The translations under genes and the position numbers were made by a program. A model generated the notes under the pieces. The model ran no database searches. It worked only from the letters and a program-made list of their open reading frames with translations, and had not been told where the DNA came from. Positions 9,377-19,891 of a stretch of 64,000 nt of DNA are shown piece after piece. This stretch comes from Thinopyrum elongatum (taxonomy: Eukaryota > Streptophyta > Magnoliopsida > Poales > Poaceae). The stretch spans positions 327,502,929 to 327,566,928 of the forward strand of contig CM022301.1 in the NCBI GenBank assembly GCA_011799875.1, in the 5' to 3' direction. The first letter of the stretch is position 1. Each line of letters opens with the position of its first letter.

Positions 9377-10272
9377 GACCATGGTATGTTCCATGAGAAC
9401 CATAGCATCTATGAACTTGTCCTTGATGAAGTCATCATTTGCCCAAGTGCACCCAAAGGTTCTCAAGTTGAGCACAAGGGACTTTAACCTTCGGTAAACC
9501 TCTTCCGCGGACTCACCCTCATTCCTCACAAATATATTGACTTCTTGCTTGAGCAAAGCCAATCGAGATCTTCGAATTGCTTCATCTCCTTTGAGAGCCT
9601 CCTCAAGGCAATCCCAGATTTCCTTGGCGGTCTTAAGGAGATCAATGGAGTCACTATAGTCTTCGGTCACCGCGATGCGCAACATGTTGTGGGCGGTTGC
9701 ATTGAGTTCATCATCAACCGCTTCTCTTGGAGTGAGATTCATTGGGTCCTTGGGGTTGAATCCATTGACCACAATGCACCAAATTTGTGTTGATGCACTG
9801 CGAATATGAGACTCCATATCTAGCTTCCATTTAGCAAACGCATTAGCTTTCAAAGGGGGCGGAGGCCCAACAGGATTAATGCGAGGATGTTGCAAGGGTT
9901 GCGGTGAGTAAAATGGTTCCACGACATTGTACTTGGGAACTTGAGTATGAGCTGGAGAGGCAAGAGGTTCTCTTGAGTCATCCGCATCATGAATATCATT
10001 TGGATCAAATGAGTTTGATGCAGATGTCGAGGGCTTTAAGCGAGCATCAATTTCCTCCTTGACCGAGGAACGAGCTTCTTTCAACGTAGCGGTTTTGAGG
10101 TCCGCAAACATTGAAAGAATATCAGCCGCGGTCAAGGGCATCCGGGTTAACGGGAGCGGCGGGAGCAACGACTGGAGCACCAAGTGCATCGGGCGCGGCG
10201 GGGGGCGGGGGGTAGGTTTTCACCATCCTCCGCAACGGGTGCGCCACCTCCCACATTCCCTAGGTCAACCAT
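9377..10272 (-). pseudogene. Copia A gag, N-terminal half
   Basis: The minus-strand frame encodes a gag-polypeptide-of-Copia-type domain: KWKLDMESHI near the start of the conserved part, KEIWDCLEEALKGDE in the middle, then EEVYRRLKSLVLNL. It runs into element N at 9371 and resumes at 4073. The ATG at 10270-10272 opens a peptide of the expected N-terminal type (MVDLGNVGGG). A G/C homopolymer around 10199-10215 shifts it out of frame with the conserved part, so this start needs a one-base correction. It lies between the PBS and the broken middle part of gag, as expected. Confidence 0.83.
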
Positions 10273-10307
10273 ATCCTCTAAGGTTGCAAAACCTTATATT
10301 AGAGCAT

Positions 10308-10324
10308 GAGGTTCTGATACCAAT
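10308..10324 (-). promoter_or_regulatory. Primer-binding site of Copia A (initiator Met-tRNA type)
   Basis: The minus strand reads TTGGTATCAGAACCTC directly inside the LTR. TGGTATCAGA is complementary to the 3' end of plant initiator Met-tRNA, the usual Copia primer. It proves that the internal domain to the left belongs to the LTR starting at 10325. Confidence 0.87.
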
Positions 10325-10612
10325 TGAAAGGATCGATACGGTCGACTAGAGGGGGGGTGAATAGGAGACTACAAATTTTAATCTTTCTTGTCAATTTTAA
10401 GGTTTAGCGGATAAATAGGGTGAACACAACCTATATGACAATCAAGCTTAGAGCCAAATATGCTAGGCAACAATCTAATTAGCAAGCCAACAAGCATACA
10501 AGACAAAGTAAAGAGCGGGAAAGGATTAACCAAAAGTGAGGCGAGGACGCGGATTTTATCCCGAAGTTCACTCTTCCTTGGGGAAGAGCTACTCTCCGTT
10601 TAGAGCGGTGCC
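10325..10612 (-). repeat. Copia A/B shared LTR, inner (PBS-side) part
   Basis: The plus strand begins TGAAAGGATCGATACGG. It is interrupted at 10613 by S1 and continues at 18892. This is the downstream (U5) end of the LTR in minus orientation. Confidence 0.82.
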
Positions 10613-12199
10613 TGATACGTCTCCAACGTATCTATAATTTTGATTGTTCCATGCTATTATATTATCTATTTTAGATGTTTTATATGCATTAATATGCTAT
10701 TTTATATTATTTTCGGGACTAACCTATTAACCTAGAGCCCAGTGTCAGTTTCTGTTTTTTCCTTGTTTTTGAGTATCGCAGAAAAGGAATACCAAACGGA
10801 GTCCAAACGGAATAAAACTTTTGCGATGATCTTTCTTGGACCAGAAGCAAACCAAGAGACTTGGAGATGAAGTCGGAGGAGCCACGAGGCGGCCACAAGG
10901 ACGGAGGGCGCACCCAGGGGGGTAGGGCGCACCCCCACCCTTGTGGGCCCCTCGTGCATCTCCTGACCTAATTCTTTCGCCTATATATACTCTTATATGC
11001 CCAAACCACCAGAGGCATCCACGAAAATACTTTTCCACCGCCGCAACCTTCTGTACCCGTGAGATCCCATCTAGGGGCCTTTTCCGGCGTCCTGCCAGAG
11101 GGGGATTCGATCACGGAGGGCTTCTACATCAACAACATTGCCCTTCCGATGAAGCGTGAGTAGTTTACCTCAGACCTACGGGTCCATAGCTAGTAGCTAG
11201 ATGGCTTCTTCTCTCTCTTTGATTCTCAATACCATGTTCTCCTCGATGTTCTTGGAGATCTATTCGATGTAATGCTTTTTTGCGGTGTGTTTGCCGAGAT
11301 CCGATGAATTGTGGATTTATGATCAGCTTATCTATGAATATTATTTGAATCTTCTCTGAATTATTTTATGCATGATTTAATATCTTTGTAATTCTCTTCG
11401 AACTATCGGTTTGGTTTGGCCAACTAGATTGGCTTTTCTTGCAATGGGAGAAGTGCTTAGCTTTGGGTTCAATCTTGCGGTGTCCTTTCCCAGTGACAGT
11501 AGGGGCAGCAAGGCACATATTGTATTGTTGCCATCGAGGATAAAAAGATGGGGTTTTCATCACATTGCTCGAGTTAATTCCTCTACATCATGTCATCTTG
11601 CTTAATGCGTTACTCCGTTCTTTATGAACTTAATACTCTAGATGCATGCTGGATAGCGGTCGATGTGTGGAGTAATAGTAGTAGATGCAGAATCGTTTCG
11701 GTCTACTTGACACGGACGTGATGCCTATATTCATGATCATTGCCTTAGATATCGTCATAACTTTGCGCTTTTCTATCAATTGCTCGGCAGTAATTTGTTC
11801 ACCCACCGTAATATTTTCTATCTTGAGAGAAGCCTCTAGTGAAACCTATGGCCCCCGGGTCTATTTTCCATCATATTACATTCCGATCTACTAGTTTGCA
11901 AGCTTTTATTTTCAGATCTATAAACCAAAAAACCCAAAAATATTTACTTTATCTTTTGTTTAGTTTTACCTATCTCTATCAGATCTCACTTTTGTAAATA
12001 ACCGTGAAGGGATTGACAACGCCTTTATCGCGTTGGGTGCAAGTTGTTTGATTGTTTGTGCAGGTATTCGGTGATTTGTGCGTTGTCTCCTACTGGATTG
12101 ATACCTTGGTTCTCAAACTGAGGGAAATACTTATCTCTACTTTGCTGCATCACCCTTTCCTCTTCAAGGGAAAAACCAACGCAAGCTCAAGAAGTAGCA
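10613..12199 (+). repeat. S1 left LTR (1587 bp)
   Basis: TGATACGTCTCCAACGTATC ... AAGAAGTAGCA. It is longer than the right LTR, partly through an 11-bp segment around 10800 that the right copy lacks between short AACGGA repeats, and a longer CACCC-rich stretch near 10910-10940. Confidence 0.88.
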
Positions 12200-12210
12200 G
12201 GAAGAATTTT

Positions 12211-12228
12211 TGGCACCGTTGCCGGGGA
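12211..12228 (+). promoter_or_regulatory. S1 primer-binding site (Asp-tRNA type)
   Basis: TGGCACCGTTGCCGGGGA lies 11 bp inside the LTR. Plant Asp-tRNA ends GGCAACGGCGCCA, so this is complementary except for one base (A for G at position 5). Confidence 0.82.
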
Positions 12229-12433
12229 GATCTACGCCAAGTCAAGCCATACCAATTACCCATCATAAACTCTCATCTCTCGCATTACATTATTCGCCAT
12301 TCGCCTCTCGTTTTTGTCTCCCCCACTTCTAAAAGATTTTCGAAAATATTTGCCTTTTTCTTCGCCCCTCTTTCATTCATCTTCTTCGTTTGCTTTTTGT
12401 GTGCTCGTGTGTTGGATTGTTTGCTTTATCAAG

Positions 12434-13117
12434 ATGACTCAAGAGAATACCAAATTGTGTGATTTTTCCAACACCAATAACAATGATTTTATTACTACTC
12501 CGATTGCTCCCGATACTAATGCGGAATCTTGTGAAGTTAATGCCGCTTTGCCGAATCTTGTTATGAAAGATCAATTTTCTGGCCTTCCTAGTGAAGATGT
12601 CGCATCCCATCTAAACAATTTCGTTGATTTGTGTGATATGCAAAATAAAAAAGATGTGGATAATGATATTGTTAAATTGAAGCTATTTCCGTTCTCACTT
12701 CGAGATCGTGCTAAAACTTGGTTTTCATCTTTACCTAAAAATAGTATTGATTCATGGAATAAGTGTAAAGATGCTTTTACTTCCAAGTATTTTCCTCCTG
12801 CTAAGATCATCTCCCTTAGGAACGATATTATGAATTTTAAGCAACTTGATCATGAGCATGTTGCACAATCTTGGGAGAGAATGAAATTGATGATACGAAA
12901 TTGCCCTACTCATGGTTTGAATTTGTGGATGATTATACAAAAACTTTATGCCGGATTGAATTTTGCTTCTAGAAATCTTTTAGATTCGGCCACGGGAGGC
13001 ACTTTTATGGAAATTACTCTAGGAGAAGCTACTAAACTTCAAGATAATATTATAGTTAATTATTCTCAATGGCATACTGAAAGATCTTCCGCTAGTAAAA
13101 AAAGTGCATGCAATTGA
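12434..13117 (+). pseudogene. S1 gag
   Basis: I chose the ATG at 12434 (AAGATGACTCAAG), about 205 bp after the PBS. The open frame reaches further upstream but contains LTR-leader-like sequence. The product has a retrotransposon gag core: DRAKTWFSSLPKNSI near residue 100, then WNKCKDAFTSKYFP. It should form the particle shell. It ends at 13115-13117 just after a run of seven A's (about 13098-13104). With six A's the frame would run straight into the next ORF, so gag and PR were probably one polyprotein. Confidence 0.84.
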
Positions 13118-14519
13118 AGAGATTAATGTTTTGAGTGGAAAGATGGATGAACTTATGAAATTATTTGCTAGCAAGAGTGCTTCTTTGGATCCTAATGATA
13201 TGCCTTTGTCTGCCTTGATTGAAAATAATAATGAATCTTTGGATGTGAATTTTTTTGGTAGGAACAATTTTGGTAATAACGCGTATAGAGGTAATTTTAA
13301 TCCTAGGACATTTCCTAGTAATTCCTCTAATAATTATGGTAATTCCTACAACAATTCTTATGTTAATTATAATAATATGCCCTCTGAATTTGAGAATAGT
13401 GTTAAAGAATTTATGAGTTCGCAAAAGAATTTCAATGCTTTGATTGAAGAAAAATTGCTTAAGATTGATGATTTGGCCAGGAACGTGGATAGAATTTCTC
13501 TTGATGTTGACTATTTGAAACTTAGATCTATTCCACCCAAGCATGATATCAATGAGTCTCTCAAAGCTATGAGAATTTCCATTGATGAGTGCAAAGAAAG
13601 AACCGCTAAGATGCGTGCTAAAAAAGATTGGTTTGTAAAAACATGTTCTTCTAGTTTTTGTGAAAATAATGATGAAGATCTTAAAGTGATTGATGTGACT
13701 CCTATTGAATCTTTGTTTTCCAATATAAATCTTGATAAAGATGGGACTGAAGATGAGTCAACTTTAGTTAAAAGGCGTCCCAATGATTCGGAGTTTTTAG
13801 ATCTTGATGCAAAAATTGATAAAAGTGGGATTGGAGAGGTCAAAACTTTAAGTAGCAATGAACCCACTCTTTTGGATTTCAAGGAATTTAATTATGATAA
13901 TTGTTCTTTAATAGATTGTATTTCCTTGTTGCAATCCGTGTTGAATTCTCCTCATGCTTATAAACAAAACAAATCTTTTACTAAACATATCGTTGATGCG
14001 ATGATGCAATCTTTTGAAGAAAAGCTTGAATTGGAAGTTTCTATCCCAAGAAAACTTTATGATGAGTGGGAACCTACTATTAATATTAAGATTAAAGATT
14101 ATGAGTGCCATGCTTTGTGTGATTTGGGTGCTAGTGTTTCCACGATTCCAAAAACTTTATGTGATGTGTTAGGTTTCCGTGAATTTGATGATTGTTCTTT
14201 AAATTTGCATCTCGCGGATTCCACTATTAAGAAACCTATGGGAAGGATTGAGGATTTTCTTATTGTTTCAAATAGGAATTATGTGCCCGTAGATTTCATT
14301 GTTCTTGATATAGATTGCAATCTTACATGTCCTATTATTCTTGGTAGACCTTTCCTTAGAACGATTGGTGCAATTATTGATATGAAAGAAGGAAACATTA
14401 GATTTCAATTTCCGTTAAGGAAGGGCATGGAACACTTTCCTAGAAATAAAATTAAATTACCATATGAATCTATTATAAGAGCCACTTATGGATTGCATAC
14501 CAAAGATGACAATACCTAG
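13104..14519 (+). pseudogene. S1 gag C-terminus and aspartic protease
   Basis: Continues gag in the other frame. It has an Asn/Tyr-rich low-complexity stretch (around 13255-13380), an acidic region, and a retropepsin-like domain with CDLGASVSTIP (catalytic Asp at about 14121) and ILGRPFL near 14338. It ends at TAG 14517-14519. No RT follows. A protease processing gag is the only enzyme this element could supply. The active-site residues look intact, unlike those of element C. The first codons depend on the frameshift at about 13100, so the nominal start is not a real one. Confidence 0.83.
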
Positions 14520-17332
14520 ATCTATTCGTGTTTTTATGCCTAGCTAAGGGCGTTAAACAATAGCGCTTGTTGGGAGGCAACCCAATTTTATTTTTGTTCT
14601 TTGCATTTTGGTTCTGTTTTGCAATAAATAATTCATCTAGCCTCTGGTTCTATGTGGTTTTATGTTTTAATTAGTGTTTGTGCCAACTAAAACCTTTGGG
14701 ATGGCTTATGGTGATAGTTGATTTGATCTTGCTGAAAAACAGAAACTTTTGCATCCAGTCTCAGAATTTTAGTAATTCACTGGACCGTTGAAAAACCCTG
14801 AAATTTTTATACGAGATTGATATACAAATTGCCTCTGTTATACTAATTTTTCAGAATTTTTGGAGTTACATAAGTATTAGAACAATTCGGATCTTCGTAG
14901 ACTGTTCTGTTTTTGACAGATTCTGTTTTCTTTGTGTTGTTTGCTTATTTTGATGAATCTATGGGTAGTATCGGGGAGCATGAACCATGGAAAAGTTGGA
15001 ATACAGTAGATATTACACCAATATAAATAAAGAATGAGTTCACAACAGTACCAATAGTGGTGATTTATTTTCTTATACTAACGGAGTTTATGAGATTTTC
15101 TGTTGAGTTTTGTGTTGTGAAGTTTTCAAGTTTTGGGTAAGTATTTGATGCACTATGGAATAAGGAGTGGCAAGAGCCTAAGCTTGGGGATTCCCAAGGC
15201 ACCCCAAGGTAATATTCAAGGACAACCAAGAGCCTAAGCTTGGGGATGCCCTGGAAGGCATCCCCTCTTTCGTCTTCGTCTATCGGTAACTTTACTTGAG
15301 GCTATATTTTTATTCACCACATGATATGTGTTTTGCTCGGAGCGTCTTGTATAATTTGAGTCTTTGATTTTGAGTTTGCCAAAATAATCCTTGCTGTACA
15401 CACCTTTTGAGAGGGACACGCATGAATCGTGATTTATTAGAATACTCTATGTGCTTCACTTATATCTTTTGAGCTAGGCAATTTTGCTCTAGTGCTTCAC
15501 TTATATCTTTTTTAGAGCACGGTGGTGGTTTTATTTTATATAAATTGTTGAACTCTCATGCTTCACTTATATTATTTTGAGAGTCTTTAAACAGCATGGT
15601 AATTTGCTTTGGTTATAAATTTAATCCTAATATGATAGGCATCCAAGAGAGATATAATAAAAACTTTCATATAAAGTGCATTGAATACTATGAGAAGTTT
15701 GATTCCTTATGATTGTTTTGAGATATAGAGATGGTGATATTAGAGTCATGCTAGTGAGCAATTGTGGATTTGAGAAATACTTGTGTTAAGGTTTGTGATT
15801 CCCGTAGCATGCACGTATGGTGAACCGTTATGTGATGAAGTCGGAGCATGATTTATTTATTGATTGTCTTCCTTATGAGTGGCGGTCGGGGACGAGCGAT
15901 GGTCTTTTCCTACCAATCTATCCCCCTAGGAGCATGCGCATAGTACTTTGTTTCGATAACTAATAGATTTTTGCAATAAGTATGTGAGTTCTTTATGAGT
16001 AATGTTGAGTCCATGGATTATACGCACTCTCACCCTTCCACCATTGCTAGCCTCTCTAGTGCCGCACAACTTTCGCCGGTACCATACACCCACCATATAC
16101 CTTCCTCAAAATAGCCACCATACCTACCTATTATGGCATTTCCATAGCCATTCCGAGATATATTGCCATGCAACTTTCCATCGTTCCGTTTATTATGACA
16201 CGCACCATCATTGTCATATTGCTTTGCATGATCATGTAGTTGACATCGTATTTGTGGCAAAGCCACCGTTCATAATTCTTTCACACATGTCACTCTTGAT
16301 TCATTGCACATCCCGGTACACCGCCGGAGGCATTCATATAGAGTCATATTTTGTTCTAAGTATTGATTTGTAATTCTTGAGTTGTAAGTAAATAAAAGTG
16401 TGATAATCTTCATTATTAGAGCATTGTCCCATGTGAGGAGAAGGATGATGGAGATTATGATTCCCCCACAAGTCGGGATGAAACTCCGGACGAAAAAAAA
16501 GAGGCCAAAAAAAAAGAAAAAAAATGAGAGACGGCCCAAATAAATAAAAAAAGAAAGAAAAAAAGAGAAAAAATAAATGAGAGGAAAGAGAGAAGGGGCA
16601 ATGTTACTATCCTTTTACCACACATGTGCTTCAAAGTAGCACCATGATCTTCATGATAGAAAGTCTCCTATGTTGTCATTTTCATATACTAGTGGGAATT
16701 TTCATTATAGAACTTGGCTTGTATATTCCAATGATGGGCTTCCCCAAATTGCCGTAGGTTTTCTTGAGCAAGCGATTTGGATCCACACCCACTTAGTTTC
16801 TTTTTGAGCTTTCATAAACTTATAGCTCTAGTGCATCCGTTGCATGGCAATCCCTACTCACTCACATTGATATCTATTGATGGGCATCTCCATAGCCCGT
16901 TGATACGCCTAGTTGATGTGAGACTATCTCCCTCTTTTTGTCTTCTCCACAACCACCTTCTATTCCACCTACAGTGCTATATCCATGGCTCACGCTCATG
17001 TATTGCGTGAAAATTGAAAAGGTTTGAGAACACCAAAAGTATGAAACAATTGCTCGGCTTGTCATCGGGGTTGTGCATGATTTAAATACTTTGTGTGATG
17101 AAGATGGAGCATAGCCAGACTATATGATTTTGTAGGGATAAGCTTTCTTTGGCCATGTTATTTTGAGAAGACATAATTATCTTGTTAGTATGCTTGAAGT
17201 ATTATTGTTTTTTATGTCAATATTAAACTTTTGTTTTGAATCATACAGATCTAAACATTCATGCCACAATAAAGATTCTGTTTTTATCATTTACCTACTC
17301 GAGGACGAGCAGGAATTAAGCTTGGGGATGCT
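14520..17332 (+). other. S1 non-coding 3' region with duplicated polypurine tracts
   Basis: 2.8 kb without a supported gene. It opens with a conserved-looking leader (AACAATAGCGCTTGTTGGGA) that recurs in element I (about 62600-62625, minus). PPT-like words TAAGCTTGGGGAT lie at about 15179 and 15235. The true tract TTAAGCTTGGGGATGCT is at 17316-17332, against the LTR. A purine-rich, A-dominated low-complexity patch covers about 16490-16600. ORFs here are short, conflict in strand and show no family motif. Confidence 0.72.
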
Positions 17333-18891
17333 TGATACATATCCAACGTATCTATAATTTTTGATTGTTCCATGCTATTATATTATCTGTTTTGGATGTT
17401 TTATATGCATTAATATGCTATTTTATATTATTTTTGGGACTAACCTATCAACCTAGAGCCCAGTGCCAGTTTCTGTTTTTTCCTTGTTTTTGAGTTTCGC
17501 AGAAAAGGAATACCAAACGGAATAAAACTTTCGCGATGATCTTTCTTGGACCAGAAGGAAACCAAGAGACTTGGAGATGAAGTCGGAGGAGCCACGAGGC
17601 GGCCACAAGGATGGAGGGCGTGCCCGCCACCCTTGTGGGCCCCTCGTGCACCTCCTGACCTAATTTTTTCGCCTATATATACTCTTATATGCCCAAACCA
17701 CCAGAGGCATCCACGAAAATACTTTTCCACCGCCGCAACCTTCTATACCCGTGAGATCCCATCTAGGGGCCTTTTCCGATGCCCTGCCGGAGGGGGATTC
17801 GATCACGGAGGGCTTCTACATCAACACCATTGCCCTTCCGATGAAGTGTGAGTAGTTTACCTCAGACCTACGGGTCCATGGCGAGTAGCTAGATGGCTTC
17901 TTCTATCGCTTTGATTCTCAATACCATGTTCTCCTCGATGTTCTTGGAGATGTATTCGATGTAATACTTTTTTGCGGTGTGTTTGTCGAGATCTGATGAA
18001 TTGTGGATTTATGATCAGCTTATCTATGAATATTATTTGAATCTTCTCTGAATTCTTTTATGCATGATTTGATATCTTTGTAATTCTCTTCGAACTATCG
18101 GTTTGGTTTGGCCAACTAGATTGGCTTTTCTTGCAGTGGGAGAAGTGCTTAGCTTTGGGTTCAATCTTGTGGTGTCCTTTCCCAGTGACAGTAGGGGCAG
18201 CAAGGCACGTATTGTATTGTTGCCATCGAGGATAAAAAGATGGGGTTTTCATCACATTGCTTGAGTTAATTCCTCTACATCATGTCATCTTGCTTAATGC
18301 GTTACTCCGTTCTTTATGAACTTAATACTCTAGATGCATGCTGGATAGCGGTCGATGTGTGGAGTAATAGTAGTAGATGCAGAATCGTTTCGGTCTACTT
18401 GACACGGACGTGATGCCTATATTCATGATCATTGCCTTAGATATCGTCATAACTTTGCGCTTTTCTATCAATTGCTCGGCAGTAATTTGTTCACCCACCG
18501 TAATATTTTCTATCTTGAGAGAAGCCTCTAGTGAAACCTATGGCCCCCGGGTCTATTTTCCATCATATTACTTTCCGATCTACTATTTTGCAATCTTTTA
18601 TTTTCAGATCTATAAACCAAAAAACCCAAAAATATTTACTTTATCTTTTGTTTAGTTTTACCTATCTCTATCAGATCTCACTTTTGTAAATAACCGTGAA
18701 GGGATTGACAACCCATTTATCGCGTTGGGTTCAAGTTGTTTGATTGTTTGTGCAGGTATTCGGTGATTTGTGCGTTGTCTCCTACTGGATTGATACCTTG
18801 GTTCTCAAACTGAGGGAAATACTTATCTCTACTTTGCTGCATCACCCTTTCCTCTTCAAGGGAAAAGCCAACGCAAGCTCAAGAAGTAGCA
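17333..18891 (+). repeat. S1 right LTR (1559 bp)
   Basis: Begins TGATACATATCCAACG and ends AAGTAGCA at 18891. It matches 10613-12199 along its length with small deletions. Confidence 0.87.
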
Positions 18892-19286
18892 GTGTAGCCA
18901 AGGCTTGCGGAACGCCACGAAGGCTCACCATATTCTCTTTTGAGTCACCAACGGATGAGCCTCGAATCACTCGGGGATGGTCTTGAAGGCGACCACCACA
19001 CCTTTACAAACTTCTCCGGAGCACACCACAAGCAAGGAAGCTTCCGGAGGAACCTCTAACCTCCTAGGAGCCCAAGCTCCATAAGTAACAAGTTAATGGG
19101 GACGAATGTTGCGGGGAATGCAATTTGGTTATGTCAAGATGTAGATCGGGTCTTGCTCTCCCAATCCCTAAAGTTTTAACAAGTTTGGGGCGAGGGATTG
19201 AGAGTATTGAGCAAAATGGAGTGTAGCAATGGTGGAGCTCAACAAGACGTTAGGGTTAGGGATGGAGGAGGAAGAAGGGGGGGGGC

Positions 19287-19294
19287 TTTTATAG
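19287..19294 (-). promoter_or_regulatory. TATA box of the Copia A/B LTR
   Basis: CTATAAAAGCCCCCCC on the minus strand, about 600 bp inside the LTR. It is the best TATA match in this LTR and is correctly oriented to transcribe Copia A. Confidence 0.6.
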
Positions 19295-19329
19295 TGTTCT
19301 TGCCCAGCTGGACGTTTCTGCCCGTTGGA

Positions 19330-19531
19330 CCCCGTGCGCATGGGCTAAGTCAGCCCCGTGCGCACGGGGTACTCAGAGAAAAACGCACCACCTCGTGCGC
19401 ATGGGGGTCAAAAGATCCCGTGTGCACCGGGTACTCAGAGAGTTTACACGGCACCCCATGCGCATGGGGTACCCAGAGAGTTTCTGACTACCCTGTGTGC
19501 ACGGGGGTCAAAAGATCTCGTGCGCACGGGG
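19330..19531. repeat. Array of palindromic GTGCGCAC-core repeats in U3
   Basis: At least seven copies of a 16-bp near-palindrome lie at about 19330, 19354, 19391, 19416, 19453, 19491 and 19516. Two are perfect: CCCCGTGCGCACGGGG (19354-19369) and CCCCATGCGCATGGGG (19453-19468). Most are followed by a CTCAGAGA- or AAAGAT-like spacer. The array sits just upstream of the TATA box on the minus strand. Two more copies lie in domain B (about 22092 and 22114). Confidence 0.85.
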
Positions 19532-19891
19532 TATCCAGAAAGACACTGTTGCAAACTTTCTGGGTACCCTGACTAGCACACTATGGAGAAAGGTGGTAGG
19601 AGTGGGAAGACTAGGTGTATAGGTTTCGGCAATGGCATTCCCACACGACACACTTCCCCAGAGACCCCTTTTAATTGTGCGGTCTTTCCTACGACTCGAA
19701 TCGAACCAAAAATAAACCTTCGAATCGCCGGTAGACCACTCCTTTGATCTTTTTGAAATGGGGGGTCGCACACCTCCATCAAGAACAACTTGGAACCAAT
19801 ATCCTGAGATAAACTTTAGCAACCAATATTAGTTCCACTAACCACATTGTCATCACACCAAAATATAGTTTAAGTGCCAATTGCACTTTCA

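Larger units (their letters stand above)
10613..18891 (+). mobile_element. S1: Sabrina-type Gypsy retrotransposon, complete LTR to LTR, no RT or integrase
   Basis: LTRs at 10613-12199 and 17333-18891, an Asp-tRNA-type PBS, a gag-PR coding region and a polypurine tract before the right LTR. Total 8.3 kb. The LTR start TGATACGTCTCC and end AAGAAGTAGCA are those of the abundant Triticeae Gypsy family I know as Sabrina (name from memory). The 2.8 kb downstream of PR has no RT, RNase H or integrase, so the element is non-autonomous. The target duplication is imperfect: GTGCC on the left, GTGTA on the right. It lies inside the Copia A/B LTR. Confidence 0.87.
1..19891 (-). mobile_element. Copia LTR retrotransposon A, 5' part (gag, PR, INT; RT lies off the left edge), with nested insertions
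   Basis: Read on the minus strand this is LTR (10325-10612 and 18892-19891), PBS, gag, protease, GAG-pre-integrase, integrase and the start of the INT-RT linker. The order PR-INT-RT and the integrase motifs are those of Ty1/Copia elements. It is split by the hAT element (1360-1896), element N (4079-9371) and Sabrina-type S1 (10613-18891). The LTR has matching ends (TGAAAGTG at 19891 and CCTTTCA at 10325, minus strand) and would be about 1.28 kb without S1. It is not flanked by host DNA on its right: a second internal domain (B) joins there directly. The lineage within Copia was not settled. Confidence 0.88.
18892..19891 (-). repeat. Copia A/B shared LTR, main part with promoter
   Basis: Continuation of the LTR interrupted at 10612. 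On the minus strand it starts TGAAAGTGCAATTGGCAC at 19891. A TATA box (CTATAAAAG) lies at 19286-19294 and a palindrome array lies upstream of it in U3. To its right the minus strand reads CCAAAAGCGGGAGAT, a polypurine tract. This same LTR therefore acts as the 3' LTR of domain B and the 5' LTR of domain A. Confidence 0.82.

Noticed and set aside
16490..16600. Purine-rich A tract as a polypurine primer site
   Set aside because: It is not adjacent to an LTR and does not resemble the S1 tract. Plain low complexity.
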